Positions 1 through 10,560 of a stretch of DNA of 64,000 nt are shown here, piece by piece (position 1 is the first letter of the stretch; every line of letters begins with the position of its first letter). This DNA is from Liolophura sinensis. Lineage: Eukaryota; Mollusca; Polyplacophora; Chitonida; Chitonidae. The stretch covers positions 63,526,984-63,590,983 of the forward strand of contig NC_088300.1 of the NCBI RefSeq assembly GCF_032854445.1, read 5' to 3'. The notes beneath the pieces are model-generated. The model saw only the letters and a program-made list of their open reading frames with translations, did no database searches and was not told where the DNA came from. The translations under genes and the position numbers were made by a program.

Positions 1-447
1 ATGAATACATTTAACCTTATACAAATATGTACGAGATGACGCAAATTTGTGATTATGAAATGTGGTCAGCAGGATGTTGGGAATACCGCCCAGAAACTAC
101 ATCTACGGGTGAACGGGCATCGTAAGTCCGTGCGCAAGAAACAATTGTTAATAGGCAAGCATTTTTCTGCCTCCGACCATGACTGGGACCATTTCAGCAT
201 TCAAATAATAGAATCGGTTTATCCATCAACAAATGAGACTGATGTTGAATTTGAACGTAAAATCCGTGACCGTGCGCTTTTCTGGATGCTAGAGATTGGT
301 TCAGTCTTCCCATATGGGTTGAATGATAACGTTATGGGAATCGGCAATGTAGCATTTAACCAACCATATGACTCCATCGTAACAAATTTATTCAACTACC
401 ATAAACGTTGACCTCGCAGTCATGGTAGGAGGAAGTTCAACAGAAAC
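1..447 (+). pseudogene. N-terminal GIY-YIG-like endonuclease domain of the Penelope-like element
   Basis: Frame 1 gives KCG (Cys at 61-63), then a GNTAQKLHLRVNGHR-type stretch, then KHF (His at 160-162) and DHDW (His at 178-180). This Cys...His...His spacing fits the zinc-binding GIY-YIG nucleases of Penelope-like elements, which nick target DNA for insertion. The domain continues to a GLNDN motif, also typical of the family. The YIG tyrosine appears replaced (QDVG where QYVG is usual), so the nuclease is probably dead. In-frame TGA codons sit at 37-39 and 409-411. The frame continues past the second TGA into the next segment, so 409-411 reads as an internal stop rather than the protein end. 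Confidence 0.75.
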
Positions 448-1024
448 ATGATTCGCAAACACGTTACAGTTACCTATTTAGTAGGATTGTCGTATGACAC
501 CAATAGCATGCATGCTCTACGCACAGTATTATATGCACTGCCATTGAACTTGCTAAAACAGGTCGTTCAAGACGTATCCAATAACATACACAATTTTAAT
601 GTTCCACCTCAACGTGTACGTCTGTGTCAAGACATTGTATTTTCGATTGTATCGCCCTGTAACTACAATTGAAACTCAACACGATCGACTCTTTCTGAAG
701 ATAAAGTATTTAGACAGTGGCCTTGATTTAATTAACCTACCACGCATCTTTAATGAACCTGATGTTCGTAGTGCTGTGCCTAATTATTTTAATATCCAAG
801 AGCCACCTTGCATATCTTATGAGTATACAAAGCCTATCGCTTCCAAAATTTTCAATTATTCCCAGGCCATCAAGGAGTTCGATTTGGCGGCGTATGCTTC
901 TGGCGGCTATAACTGTGATTGTGAATCCTCAGTTTTCACCTACGACAAATGTAAACATGTCCTGACTGGTGACCTTAATATTATTAAGAATCATGATCTA
1001 AGGAATCTCTGTGAGGGGTCCTAA
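448..1024 (+). pseudogene. CxC linker region of the Penelope-like element
   Basis: The segment starts in the same frame as the endonuclease, shifts by one near 655, and then reads through a DLINLPRIF stretch, a YTKPIASKIFN stretch and NCDC (Cys codons at 914-916 and 920-922), followed by TGDLNII. NCDC before TGDL matches the CxC motif described between the endonuclease and RT of Naiad-type elements. The reading frame ends at a TAA at 1022-1024. A one-base shift there restores GPKYR, so the stop results from decay. Function of this linker in the family is not established. Confidence 0.75.
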
Positions 1025-1070
1025 GTATAGATAAAAGAGTTATGTCAATATTCGTTCAAACCAAAAAATA

Positions 1071-1939
1071 TCTTCTCGGCACTTGAGGAGTATGTTAAAA
1101 AATGGTCAAAACGGGAGAAAGTGGATTCTTTGGTACTTAACGATTGGCTCGAGATTGTCAGAAAGAAAGTTAGTTTAACTATACACCGTCTAGACAATGA
1201 TGCTCTACCTAAAGTTAAACAGGTTTTGAAGGATCCCACTGTGCAAGAAACACTCGCTGACCTTCATAGTAAATTTGTCATCACTGTAGCAGACAAAGCT
1301 CCTAATAATGTCATCTTTATTTGCAAGAATTATTATTATCAAATTCTTGTTCAAGAGCTATGTGCATCTACAACGACATCCACGTATTCTGCTACTACAT
1401 GTACTCTGGAGGAACTATTTTACAAACACAAAACCCTTCTTAAAGAAAGGCGCATAAATATACCTACCCGTCACACAGAAATACCACAACTTTACTGGAT
1501 TCCTAAAATGCATAAATCCCCATACAAGGCTCGATTTATTGCAGGTTCAAGAAGCTATACCACCAAACTCTTGTCAACCCTACTTACGAGAGCGTTACAA
1601 GAAGTAAAGTCATTTTGGAATAAGTATTGTTGTGCCACAACCAAAAATTCAGGTGTCACCTGCATGTGGACTCTTAACAACTCCAAACGTCTTACAGAAG
1701 AACACGATGCTCACATGCATATACCGTACAAAGACGTATCCACATGGGATTTCTCTACTCTCTATACTACGATTCCTCACATAAATCTTATTGAAAGAAT
1801 ATCGTCGTTAATTGTCTCGGTATTTACTAAAACAGGTCACCGTTACATTAACGTCAGAAGCAATAAGGCTTTCTTTAGTTCTACTCTTTATAAAGGTTAC
1901 CACTCATGGGATGTTACATTATTTATTGAATTACTTTAA
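1071..1939 (+). pseudogene. Reverse transcriptase, fingers and motif A half (Penelope-like)
   Basis: The frame runs from about 1073, with the longest uninterrupted Met-started stretch at 1121-1939. It carries a VADKAPNNVIF block, a WIPKMHKSPYKARFIAGS block and a WDFSTLYTTIPH block whose Asp (1748-1750) is the motif A catalytic aspartate. These blocks are diagnostic of Penelope-like RTs, relatives of telomerase RT. The stretch between the second and third blocks, with FWNKYCC, sits where an insertion in the fingers has been described for this clade. A TAA at 1937-1939 interrupts the frame; the same frame continues beyond it. Confidence 0.85.
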
Positions 1940-2563
1940 TTTCTCATTAATAACATCTATGTGAAATTCGGAGATACCATTTACCAGCAGTGCATAGGTA
2001 TTCCAATGCATGGGTACCAATTGTGCGCCTCTTTTGGCAGACCTATACCTGTTTTCATATGATATCTTTAAAACTCGATCCTTTTCATTTACCAAGCGGT
2101 ATATTGATGATCTACTGGCGTTAAATAATCCCCATATTGCTGAAGCGGTGAAGGAAATCTATCCGCCTTCATTGGATTTAAAGGAGACAACAGATAGTCC
2201 TGATGGTACATCTTATTTGGATCTATATCTGTACAAAGACGAACAAGGTCTCCTTTCATGCCGACATTGCGACAAAAGGGATAATTTCAATTTGATATTG
2301 TAAATTATCCTTATTTAGATAGCAATATACCAAAGGGTCCTGCATATGGCGTATACATATCTCGCCTTGTAGCATTTGTCAGATCTTGCGTTAATTTTGA
2401 TGACTTTAATCTGCGTCACAAGTTGCAAGTTCAAAAACTAGTTTGTCAAGGATACTCCATCAAACGCCTTCATTCTAAGTTTCTCAAATTTTACAATGAG
2501 TATAACACTCTCGTTGGCAGGTATGGACAGAGCGTTCAGAATCTCTGGCGATCAGCATTGTGA
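1940..2563 (+). pseudogene. Reverse transcriptase, palm motifs B-E and thumb (Penelope-like)
   Basis: After the 1937 stop the frame continues through INNIYVKFGDTIYQQ to CIGIPM. A small insertion near 2010 then shifts it to MGTNCAPLLADLYLF (motif B). Motif C is YIDDLL, with both catalytic Asp codons intact at 2106-2111. SYLDLYL (motif D/E region) follows. Another shift near 2280 leads into NYPYLDSNIP, GVYISRLVAF and QGYSIKRLHSKF, the usual C-terminal part. The reading ends at a TGA at 2561-2563. The catalytic residues survive although the frame does not. Confidence 0.85.
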
Positions 2564-4720
2564 TCAACCACACAGATGGCGCTGTTATCTCTATGTACAT
2601 ATCTATCACGTACATGTATTTAACAACATAGATGACGCTGGATGCCCAGTGTAACCGTCTATCTTGTATGTCATGTGTAACATCATAGATGGCGCCTCTT
2701 GTAGCATGAGATCTTTACATATTAACGGGAAAGACGTAATCGTCCGTTACTTTTGAATCACAATCTGATCGGTCAGGGTCTGTAACGCTCGTCATTTTCA
2801 AACTGTATCTAATACCGCTTAACCTGTGGCTAGGGGCCGTAAAGGTAGCCATGCTAATTACATCAGCATGATGCCTTTATGAACAGTTGCAATTAAAGCG
2901 CGACTGAGATACTTGTTTAATTGTTATTTGACATGGAACTCATTCACGGACTACAAATTTGATCTTTGATATGGAATTCATGCCTGGAATATTCACTGTC
3001 TACCCGGCATCATTGAAAACTGATGACCGCTTCTCTATTGTGTGTTACCGGCTTTATTTCTTATTTGTATAATTTCTTACATACCTTTATCTTTGGGAGT
3101 TAGTGTTAAACGTTGTTTTGGAAATGGATCTTGCGATTATCGACTTGGAACGCCCTTTAGGAATGTCGGACTTGACGCTTATATTTAATCACAAAGAACA
3201 GCTGCTCTACCATTTTATCATTTAAGAAGTGTAATGGGATTTTGATATTTGGGCATGTTCTAGGCGGGTGTAACGACAGGTAATACGTCATCTGCTGAGT
3301 CCTGTTTGTTTCTTTATTTAAATTCATTCTGCGACAAACTACAAAGATCACGGCTTACATGAGATGACATAACCACAATAGGAATAATGTGAATGCCACA
3401 ATACAGTGATAACATATAGAGCATTAAATGCCAAACTGGTCTCAGAAAATCACAAAATCGTAAGTGTATATACCGTCTAAAACAGATGGCAGAAATTTAA
3501 GCCATGGATAAACGAACACGAACGTTACCAAACCCCACAAAAATTCAGCCTTTCATCTTTAAAAGGATTTGATCAGAAATCCTTTTTTTTACCTGAAACA
3601 AAACTCTTTTCAGTTTTGTTTTAATAGTTTTTGGTGAGAGTTAAAATGCCAATAACACAAAAGTTTCTGATGATATCATTTTAAGTATATTGCGTTCTCA
3701 AAACTGTATGCTTTATTTCTACTCACTGAGACGAATTCTCTGAAGTTTAAAACATGAAATGCCCATAAATGTCTAGCGAAGGAGAAAAGATACTGTGGAA
3801 ATAATTTCAGTACACATATGGTGACTATGCACACTTCTGTATAAAAATATCCTGCCTAAAATGTAATGAAGCTATATATATGGGTTACATGCGTCATACA
3901 AAGAAACAACAACTCATTTCGCGTTAAGATAATTTTACTGCCCTTCTGCACAAACAGCACATGGTAGTTATACGTGCGAGGCTGAAACGAGTCTGTCATA
4001 ATATACTCTGGCGTGACTCACATATTTCCATCGTAATGTAGATATGACTGTCATATTACTACGTTTTTGCGGAATAGGGTATAAAAAGGTTCATATCAGT
4101 AAATGAAACTGGGTAGGCTTGGATTATCCTTAAATATATTTAACAAGGGTAGGATTTAAACTAACCAATATTTCTAATACGTGCTGGACAAACACAAAAT
4201 ACAATTTTCACTTTTGAATCTGTATAAAGTGTGCACCTGTAAACAATTCATAATCATTATTCATGACTTACTTGTTGGGCAAAAACGTATGTGGCATTTC
4301 ACTAAAGGGGAGTGTGCTGTAACTGCACATAAATGTAACATTTTTTACAAATTTGCGTGTAGAATTATTACATCTTATGAAAAAATCGATATGAATATCA
4401 ACGCATTAAACTTTTTACCTTAAAAAGCGTTCGGGCGCTTCGTGTCGTCTGCATCTGTTTGTTCCAGTACACAGTCATTGGTCATTAAATGACACATGTA
4501 AAGTGGCAATTGGTCAATATTAGCCATCAACAGTATGACACAGCACAATGACGTAACACTGGTACAGAAAAACTCATGGAAGATAATCAAGTCTTGGTAA
4601 TACTATGATAAATAATACATTAACAGAATACGACGGCGGTCATGTCCAGGGATGAATAAAACCAGACAAAGCTTGAATCTAAAATGAAGGCACATATGAA
4701 ACACAGGGACCAAAGTTCCA
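2564..4720. other. Noncoding: probable element 3' region, then unassigned sequence
   Basis: The first few hundred bases presumably belong to the Penelope-like element's 3' untranslated region. They contain a short hairpin (GACG-TAAT-CGTC near 2733-2745) and three similar blocks reading ATAGATGGCGC or close to it near 2573, 2628 and 2687. From about 3.0 to 4.7 kb the sequence is AT-rich, without a convincing reading frame or recognisable repeat. Confidence 0.4.
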
Positions 4721-4812
4721 GTTCACCCACAGCCAGGATTGAACCCATACCTCGTGTGTCCCGTAACCGTAACTGAAAACGAGCGCTCTTAACAACTCCG
4801 CCACGGCCTGAT
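4721..4812 (-). repeat. tRNA-derived SINE head, separate family
   Basis: On the minus strand the segment reads like a tRNA: an A-box-like TGGCGGAGTTGTTAAGAGC and a B-box-like GGGTTCAATCC spaced as in a tRNA with a long variable arm. It lacks a complete acceptor stem, so it is scored as a SINE promoter head rather than a tRNA gene. It differs from the S1-S3 heads elsewhere in the window. Confidence 0.6.
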
Positions 4813-7068
4813 CCTCGAGAAAACTTTGAAGCATAGCGCTTGTCCCTCCTTTTTAAAGTTTCTCTTGACCGGTAGCAGTAGATCTAATTATCCACAGTTC
4901 TGAATGTCCAAGGAAGCTGCTGCTGAGCTGGTACCTCTTTCCTCGGGAATCAGAATCAGGCTAACAAAATCGCTTACCCTTTAGGATAAGTTTGAAACGC
5001 AACAGTTCTTTATGAAGTTTCTAAAAAAAAACACAAAGCTGACGGACTTAATGTTTTAAATCATCTGTAATAAATGATCCGTCTGAAGTGAACAAAACAT
5101 ATTTTGTTATCGATCATTTCATTCGCTACAGACCGGAAGCTAATTTTTGTTTAATATTTTGGAATGTTTACATTACGTCAAGAATAATTTGATCCCAAAA
5201 TAAAAGACAATGGAAAGCTGTGTCCAGCAATACTTTTTATATAACGAGAATAATTTTCTTTTTATCAAGACATTTCACAAAAGTAAATATTTCCTTACGT
5301 GAGTTTTGAGAATATGCTTTCTCATTATCTTGAGCGCCTTAAATCTATTAAAACTTAGTACAATGATTCCATGATAGTTCATCAGAAATGATTTCACATG
5401 ATTTTTGCAAGATAATTATTTTCAAAATGTTCCGTAGACAAATAGAACAAATTCTTATGAAGAAAGTGAAGTAAGAGTTTGATGTATTTTTATAGCATAT
5501 CCAAATTCTAAACAGACAATTGAAAATAGTTTCGCTTCCACTTCTGTCCAGCCCTTTGAATGATACTGACTTGTCTCATGGCATGTCTCATGCGGTATTT
5601 TGACATACAACAATCATGCAAACCCAACGTGGCCACGTATAGCACAGCTAATTGTGCTACTACCGTAGTTGGATTGAGAATTAAGGCCACTAACCGCCTA
5701 TAGCTATTGGGAACAGAAATGACTGGTATCTTGCCAGGAGGTGAAGGCGGATAATGCTTAGTGATAACAGATGGTCGGTGAGAGTTGATGGCAAAAGTAT
5801 GTTGTCAGTCCAAAACACCGACAGCCACGAGACCTGCCGTCCAATCGATACACTCCGGGCAGCTAAGTTTACTTAACGATAAGGGATACTTTAGGTCACG
5901 GACACTGTTAGGCATGTAAAATTCAGAGGCGTTTGTATCTTGACAGGAGGACACCATTTATTTATATATTTGATTGGCATGTCTACAGCTTTGCCATTGC
6001 CAATACCTGCCCTGCACATACGTTACAAGTTCGTGTATAATAGCATAATGTTACATATGCTAACATTTACTGAATGAAATGGACAGATGCAGTTATTATT
6101 TATACAAATTTTTTTATTTGACAAAAATCTTTCGCTGTACTTTGGAATATTTGATTTATACATCCCGGTGGTCGGATTTATTGTTGGAAGAAACCATGTA
6201 GAGCATGGAGAATGTTTTTATCATTGTAAAATTGTTAATGCATTATCAATGAAGCCTTAACTTCGAGAAACCGTAGTGTACCAGTTTTGTTGAATATGTT
6301 TCGATACAGTTCAGTATTTAATATAGTTTTAACAGATGAAATCTTTCGGCTTCCGTTTGAAGTCACAGAAGTAGGCGACGAAGCGCGCTACCTTTGATGA
6401 TTACAGACGATGGATGGCGCTTAATTGCTTAGTAGTCAATAGAAAATGGTACAAAACGGTCCATTAATTCCGACTAAATTGTGGTAGCAATCATTTGGTC
6501 TCATCAAGGACGATTATTTGGTCGGATCAATTTCAGCAGCAGACGTAACTGTCAAGATTGTACAGAGAACCAGTCTGTAAAAGTGTCTACTAATTACACT
6601 AAGGGATGACTTGTTGCCCTTTCGTGGGCTGAGACACCGATGGCTTTGAAGGTGGGATAAATATCCAGGATGTCTCCTGCGACAACACCTCATTCGTCAA
6701 CGCCACACGCACTATTTAGCGATATTATTGTTCCCCACTGAATGTGTAGGTCAGGAAAATTCAAAGAGTACTGCACTCGTAAATCTGTACTCCGAATCGT
6801 GTGGGTAGCGGATGTACCACATTCCAACGATGATACACCTTGATCACATGCACTACAGTGAACTTCAACCTCATCTCTCTTTTTTCTTTTTTAATACCAG
6901 TACAATTATTCGCGAAGTGAGTATGGAATCAGGAGCGAAAAGTGGATAGAAATAAGTCCCTATATGGATATTACTGTTGGTCTCTTGAATATACAGTTGA
7001 TCTTATTTCAGGGCTGTGTTACAGACCTGTGGAATAGAATATAACATATATACATTAGTGCATTATAT
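4813..7068. other. Unassigned noncoding DNA
   Basis: No reading frame above background, no tRNA-like head and no terminal repeats were recognised here. Short poly-T and AT-rich tracts only. Confidence 0.4.
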
Positions 7069-7252
7069 GTTAGCGTGCTAGCGCAGCCCAGTGACTCAGG
7101 AGCCTCTCACCAGTGTGGTCGCTCTGAGTCCAGGTCATGCTGTCTTCCTCTCCTGTCGTACCAGGTGACTTTGCCCGGTTTCCTTCCACCATAAACGTAT
7201 CAGTAAAATTTTGTTGAGTATGGCGCAAAATACTAATCAAACAAATAAACAC
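7069..7252 (+). repeat. S1 SINE, degenerate, internally deleted
   Basis: It matches the S1 consensus visible elsewhere: GTTAGCG-GCTAGCGCAG, CCTCTCACC, GAGTCCAGGTCATGCTG, then a deleted middle, then GTTGAGTATGGCGCAAAATAC and an AAATAAAC tail. It ends 54 bp upstream of the 5' LTR of the Gypsy-type element. Confidence 0.7.
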
Positions 7253-7306
7253 ATTTCTACCAAAAGAGAAAAGGGGCACACAGTGTGTTATAGTACTTTT
7301 ATAACA

Positions 7307-8058
7307 TGTTATGTGAAGAACTGCCGTCAGCTTCTAAATTTAGCTTGCCACTGTTTACATATGCTTAGTTCAGGGCCTGCTGTCTGCCTCTACCTTAGAA
7401 TGTTCCGGAATACGCTCAGTTTGGGGCCTGTTTGTTTACAACAAGTGTTCAAGAATTTTCTTATTCTAGAAAATTCCACCAGTCTATGTAAGACCTATGA
7501 AAGCAGTCAAAGGGAGAGAAAGGGGAATTATTGAGAGTTTTGGATGCTTTCGCTGTGTATTACTTTAGTAGGCCTTTTGTGCTGAATTTTGGTGTCTTTA
7601 TAGCCTCTGGCTTTGTTATATCATATCTCCACCAAGCACTTGATCAGTCTGAACTTGTATATTTAATTTGTGCTCTTGTGTACACAGTGCTTATTAGTGC
7701 ACGGACCCTGTCCGTGGAATTTTGTGTATATTTGGTCATACGCTCAGTTATACTGTGGATTTTCCCTCTTATGAATATTGCCTCTGTGCATTTTTTAAGC
7801 ATTGTGGAGTATATGCCTCCGTTTGGACTTGACACAGTTGTACGTGTAAGTAATTTAGTATTTGTATAGATACTGCTATCCTTTCTTGTTAAACTTACGT
7901 ACTTTAGTATTTGTAAAAGTCTTGTTATCTGTTCTTGTTAAACCTAATAAATTGTTGAAAAATAAAATCTGCTGGTTTTGGTTACTTTTTTGTGCGGCTA
8001 AACTGTCGTGTATTTCGAACAAGCCACCTCTTTATAATAGACAGTTTGGGTCGTAACA
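7307..8058 (+). repeat. 5' LTR of the Gypsy-type element
   Basis: It aligns along its length with the 3' LTR and with the two solitary LTRs, with TGTTA...TAACA inverted ends. The promoter position that reads TATATAAG in the 3' LTR reads CTATGTAAG here (about 7484-7492), so this LTR may be a weaker promoter. AATAAA-type poly(A) signals lie near the 3' end (7950-7970). A hydrophobic open frame (7531-7869) is present in this and the other LTR copies. Confidence 0.9.
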
Positions 8059-8061
8059 AAT

Positions 8062-8078
8062 TGGGGGCTTGTCCGGGA
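8062..8078 (+). promoter_or_regulatory. Primer binding site, tRNA-Pro type
   Basis: TGGGGGCTTGTCCGGGA begins three bases after the LTR end. It matches the complement of an animal tRNA-Pro 3' end (TGGGGGCTCGTCCGGGA) with one mismatch at 8070. The site would prime minus-strand cDNA synthesis. Confidence 0.85.
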
Positions 8079-8176
8079 AATGAATTTCAATTGGAATTGA
8101 AAGGATTTTGTGTAAGTTGTGTCATTTTTCTAGTCTTTGACTTTGTAATAAATTTTGCCAGCAGATTTTATTCATC

Positions 8177-8730
8177 ATGTCGGATGTTAGGCCCGACGAG
8201 TTTATGGAAGCGCCAGATCAGAACAGTTTTGATGTGTTAAATAAGAATGATTTATATGCTTTAAGCAAGCACCTGAATATTAATATCAAAAGATCCTTAC
8301 GCAACAAAGATATGCACTTTAGTATTGCTAAATGTTTGGTAGAATTACAGGAGTTTGATGAAAGTACATTAGATGCGTACAGGCCTGAGGGCGATGATTC
8401 CACTGTAATAAGACTGAAGGAGTTAGAACTGAAGAAAACGGAAAATGAAAGATTGTTTAAAGAAAAGGAAGATGAAAGATTGTTTAAAGAAAAGGAAGAT
8501 GAAAAATTGTTTAAAGAAAAGGAAGATGAAAGATTGTTTAAAGAAAAGGAAGATGAAAAATTGTTTAAAGAAAATGAAAAAGAAAGATTGTTCAAGAAAA
8601 ATGAAAGATTGTTTAAAGAAAAGGAAAATGAAAGGTTGTTTAAGGAAAGGGAAAATGAAAGGTTGTTTAAGGAAAGGGAAAATGAAAGAGTGTTCGAATT
8701 GGAGAAATTGAGACTTCAGAGCGAAATTGA
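8177..8730 (+). pseudogene. gag: Gag N-terminal part with coiled-coil repeats
   Basis: The start is the first ATG after the primer site, 119 bp from the LTR end. Residues 1-85 are a mixed-charge region with no recognised domain. From about residue 89 the protein becomes a run of nine-residue repeats of the type EDERLFKEK, very rich in Glu and Lys, almost certainly a long helix or coiled coil. The reading frame is cut at 8730 by a SINE insertion. The pre-insertion frame resumes at 9005: the 274-bp insertion plus duplication moves the frame by one, exactly the offset seen. Confidence 0.8.
8441..8703 (+). repeat. 27-bp tandem repeat within gag
   Basis: About ten units of a 27-bp motif such as GAAGATGAAAGATTGTTTAA plus AGAAAAG encode nine-residue repeats (E-D/N-E-R/K-L-F-K-E-K/R). 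One unit near 8590 is one codon short. The two-base variants GAA-GAT and GAA-AAT are spread through the array, which suggests slippage or unequal exchange. Confidence 0.9.
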
Positions 8731-8992
8731 TTTTTTTTTTTGATTGGTGTTTTACGCCGTACTCAAGAATATTTCACTTATACGACGGCGGCCAGCATTA
8801 TGGTGGGTGGAAACCGGGCAGAGCCCGGGGGAAACCCACGACCATCCGCAGGTTGCTGACAGACCTTCTCACGTACGGCCGGAGAGGAAGCCAGCATGAG
8901 CTGGATTTGAACTCACAGCGACCGCATTGGTGAGAGACTCCTGGGTCATTACGCTGCGCTAGCGCTTTAACCGACTGAGCCACGGAGGCCCC
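8731..8992 (-). mobile_element. S1 SINE, full length, inserted in gag
   Basis: The minus-strand copy has a tRNA-like head at 8930-8992 (GGGGCCTCCGTGGCTCAGTC on the minus strand), body, and an A-tail seen as poly-T at 8731-8741. It is flanked by a perfect 12-bp duplication GAGCGAAATTGA at 8719-8730 and 8993-9004. This duplication length is typical of LINE-driven target-primed reverse transcription. The insertion postdates the LTR element. Confidence 0.95.
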
Positions 8993-9004
8993 GAGCGAAA
9001 TTGA

Positions 9005-9804
9005 AGCGAGGAAACTAGTAGATAGGTCTGGCTTAAGTTTTTCTGATATGCCTCCAAAATTTGACGTCGCTAGAAACATAAGATTGGTGCCACAATTTCG
9101 TGAGACTGATGTAGATAAATATTTTCTACAGTTTGAGAAGATTGCTCAAAATTTAGAGTTGCCTAAAAAGTTTTGGACTACCCTTTTACAGAGTGTGCTA
9201 ACTGGCAAAGCTATGGATATATATATAGAGTTATCAACAGAACAGGCTGCAGATTATGATTTTGTGAAAGATGCTATCTTAAAAAGATATGAGCTTGTGC
9301 CAGAGGCCTATCGGCAGAAATTTAGAAATTTTGAGAAAAGAGATCAGACTTACATTGAATTTGCTAGGCAGAAGGAACAATTGTTTGAGCGGTGGTGTTC
9401 TGCTAAAAGATTATGAAACGTTAAAACAGATCATTCTGATTGAAGACTTTAAAAGGTGTATTAATGATGATGTCAGAACTTTCATTGAGGATAAAGAGGC
9501 TGATACATTAGAAGCAGCAGCCACTATGGCCGATACTTACACGGTTACACATAAGGTCTCATTTCAGAAAAAGCCGTCTACATTTAGAAAGCCACAACCC
9601 TTTGCCAGCAGTTCATTTAACTCAGACTCAGGCCTACCGAAACAGACTCAAAATTTTGACAAATCAGGTGAGCAAAGAAGCCCTGTTAATTTGAACACCA
9701 CTCAACGAAGGTCTGACCATAATTTACTAATAGACAGTTTAGCAGGGTTACATGTAATTATTGCAGGAAGCCAGGCCATGTCATTTCAAATTGTTATGCT
9801 TTGA
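9005..9804 (+). pseudogene. gag: Gag C-terminal part: capsid-like region and CCHC zinc knuckle
   Basis: The frame that preceded the SINE resumes here and runs to a TGA-type stop at 9414-9416. A small deletion then shifts it to the frame that continues VETLK-like sequence to about 9700. The region contains a retrotransposon capsid-like core (FLQFEKIAQNL, WTTLLQSVLTGKA, YRQKFRNFEKR). A CCHC zinc knuckle, CNYCRKPGHVISNC, is readable at 9753-9794 in the original frame, with Cys codons at 9753, 9762 and 9792 and His at 9777. Two opposite frameshifts therefore separate capsid and knuckle. The knuckle would bind the element RNA. Confidence 0.8.
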
Positions 9805-10275
9805 AGAGAAGTCAAGAACAGGAGGGGGGACTCCAAGCCTACTGGTTTGTGTGTTACTGCTAAAAAGTCTGATATAGTGAACAATGTTGATGCATTTGAT
9901 TATGTTAAAACTCCACCAGTAGATTGTACACAGAAATCACAGGATAATGTTATGAAGGTTTTTGAGCCATTTATTTGTGACGATAAAGTCTCACTTAAAA
10001 GTGACATGTCCTGTGATACAAAGATCAGGGTATAAAGAGATACTGGAGCTTCTCAGTCTTTATTGTTACAAGATGCTTTGCCATTTTCTGATGAGTCATA
10101 TTCTGGATCAAATGTATTAATTAGAGGTGTGAGCTCTGCTGAATTTGAATCTGTGCCTCTTCACAAAGCTTACTTGTCATCAGATATTATTTGGGGTCCT
10201 GTTACTGTCGGCATTAGGCCTACTTTGCCTTTTAAAGGAATTCATCTAATGCGTGGTAATGATCTTTCTTGGTGA
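9805..10275 (+). pseudogene. Retropepsin-like protease region
   Basis: After the zinc knuckle the frame shifts near 9830 and runs to 10035. The aspartic protease active site follows as R-D-T-G-A-S (Asp codon 10039-10041). A TAA at 10033-10035 sits two codons before that Asp; a single T-to-A change from TTA would explain it. The flap-side sequence continues through GSNVLIRGVSS to GIRPTLPFKGIHLMRGNDL, then breaks at 10273-10275. The family enzyme cleaves Gag-Pol. This copy cannot be translated through. Confidence 0.8.
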
Positions 10276-10560
10276 CAAAGTAATGGTTAATCCTATTGTG
10301 ACTGATAAACCTTGTTTAAATCAAACTGTTGATCCTGCTGAGAAAGAAATTCCAGATTTGTATCCCTCTTGTGCTGTAACGAGGTCTATGTCAAACAAAC
10401 TTTCTGATGACGGCAAAAACACAGTAACAAGATACGTTTCTTACACAAATGTTTACTCAAGGCAACTGCATTGATAATGATGAATCAGACCATTGTACAC
10501 CTAGTGACATATCACATGTTTCTAAACATCAGCTTGTAACTGAACAGCATAAAGACCCAC
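10276..10560 (+). pseudogene. Protease-integrase spacer, frameshifted
   Basis: The sequence continues pol in a different frame (10253-10474: GDKVMVNPIV, DLYPSCAVTRSMSNK), then another frame (from 10449) with SKHQLVTEQHKDPQI. The latter resembles the stretch that precedes the integrase zinc domain in Gypsy-type pol proteins. No RT motifs are present between protease and integrase, which establishes the unusual domain order. Confidence 0.7.

Larger units (their letters stand above)
1..2900 (+). mobile_element. Penelope-like retroelement, Naiad-type domain order, decayed copy
   Basis: The pieces read in order as a GIY-YIG-like endonuclease (about 1-411), a linker with a CxC motif (914-922) and a reverse transcriptase (about 1071-2563). 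Canonical endonuclease-bearing Penelope-like elements carry the GIY-YIG domain after the RT; the N-terminal position plus CxC linker is the published signature of the Naiad/Chlamys clade. The copy is inactive: frame changes near 655, 1017, 1070, 2010 and 2280, ochre codons at 1022, 1032 and 1937, and opal codons at 37 and 409. The 5' end runs off the window. The 3' boundary near 2.9 kb is a guess. Confidence 0.8.

Noticed and set aside
2695-2760. ATGA ... AA ... TGA spacing after the RT, resembling a selenocysteine insertion element
   Set aside because: The segments flanking the motifs do not pair into the required helix; only a small local hairpin forms. A dedicated predictor would be needed to reopen this.
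3000-3060. CTGATGA box near 3019, reminiscent of a hammerhead ribozyme in a Penelope-like element
   Set aside because: No GAAA box with flanking stems follows at a suitable distance, and the GAAA that is present lies on the wrong side. Naiad-type elements are also reported to lack canonical hammerheads.
8218-8595. Long minus-strand open frame rich in Ser, Phe and Asn opposite gag
   Set aside because: It is the antisense shadow of the Glu/Lys repeat array in gag.
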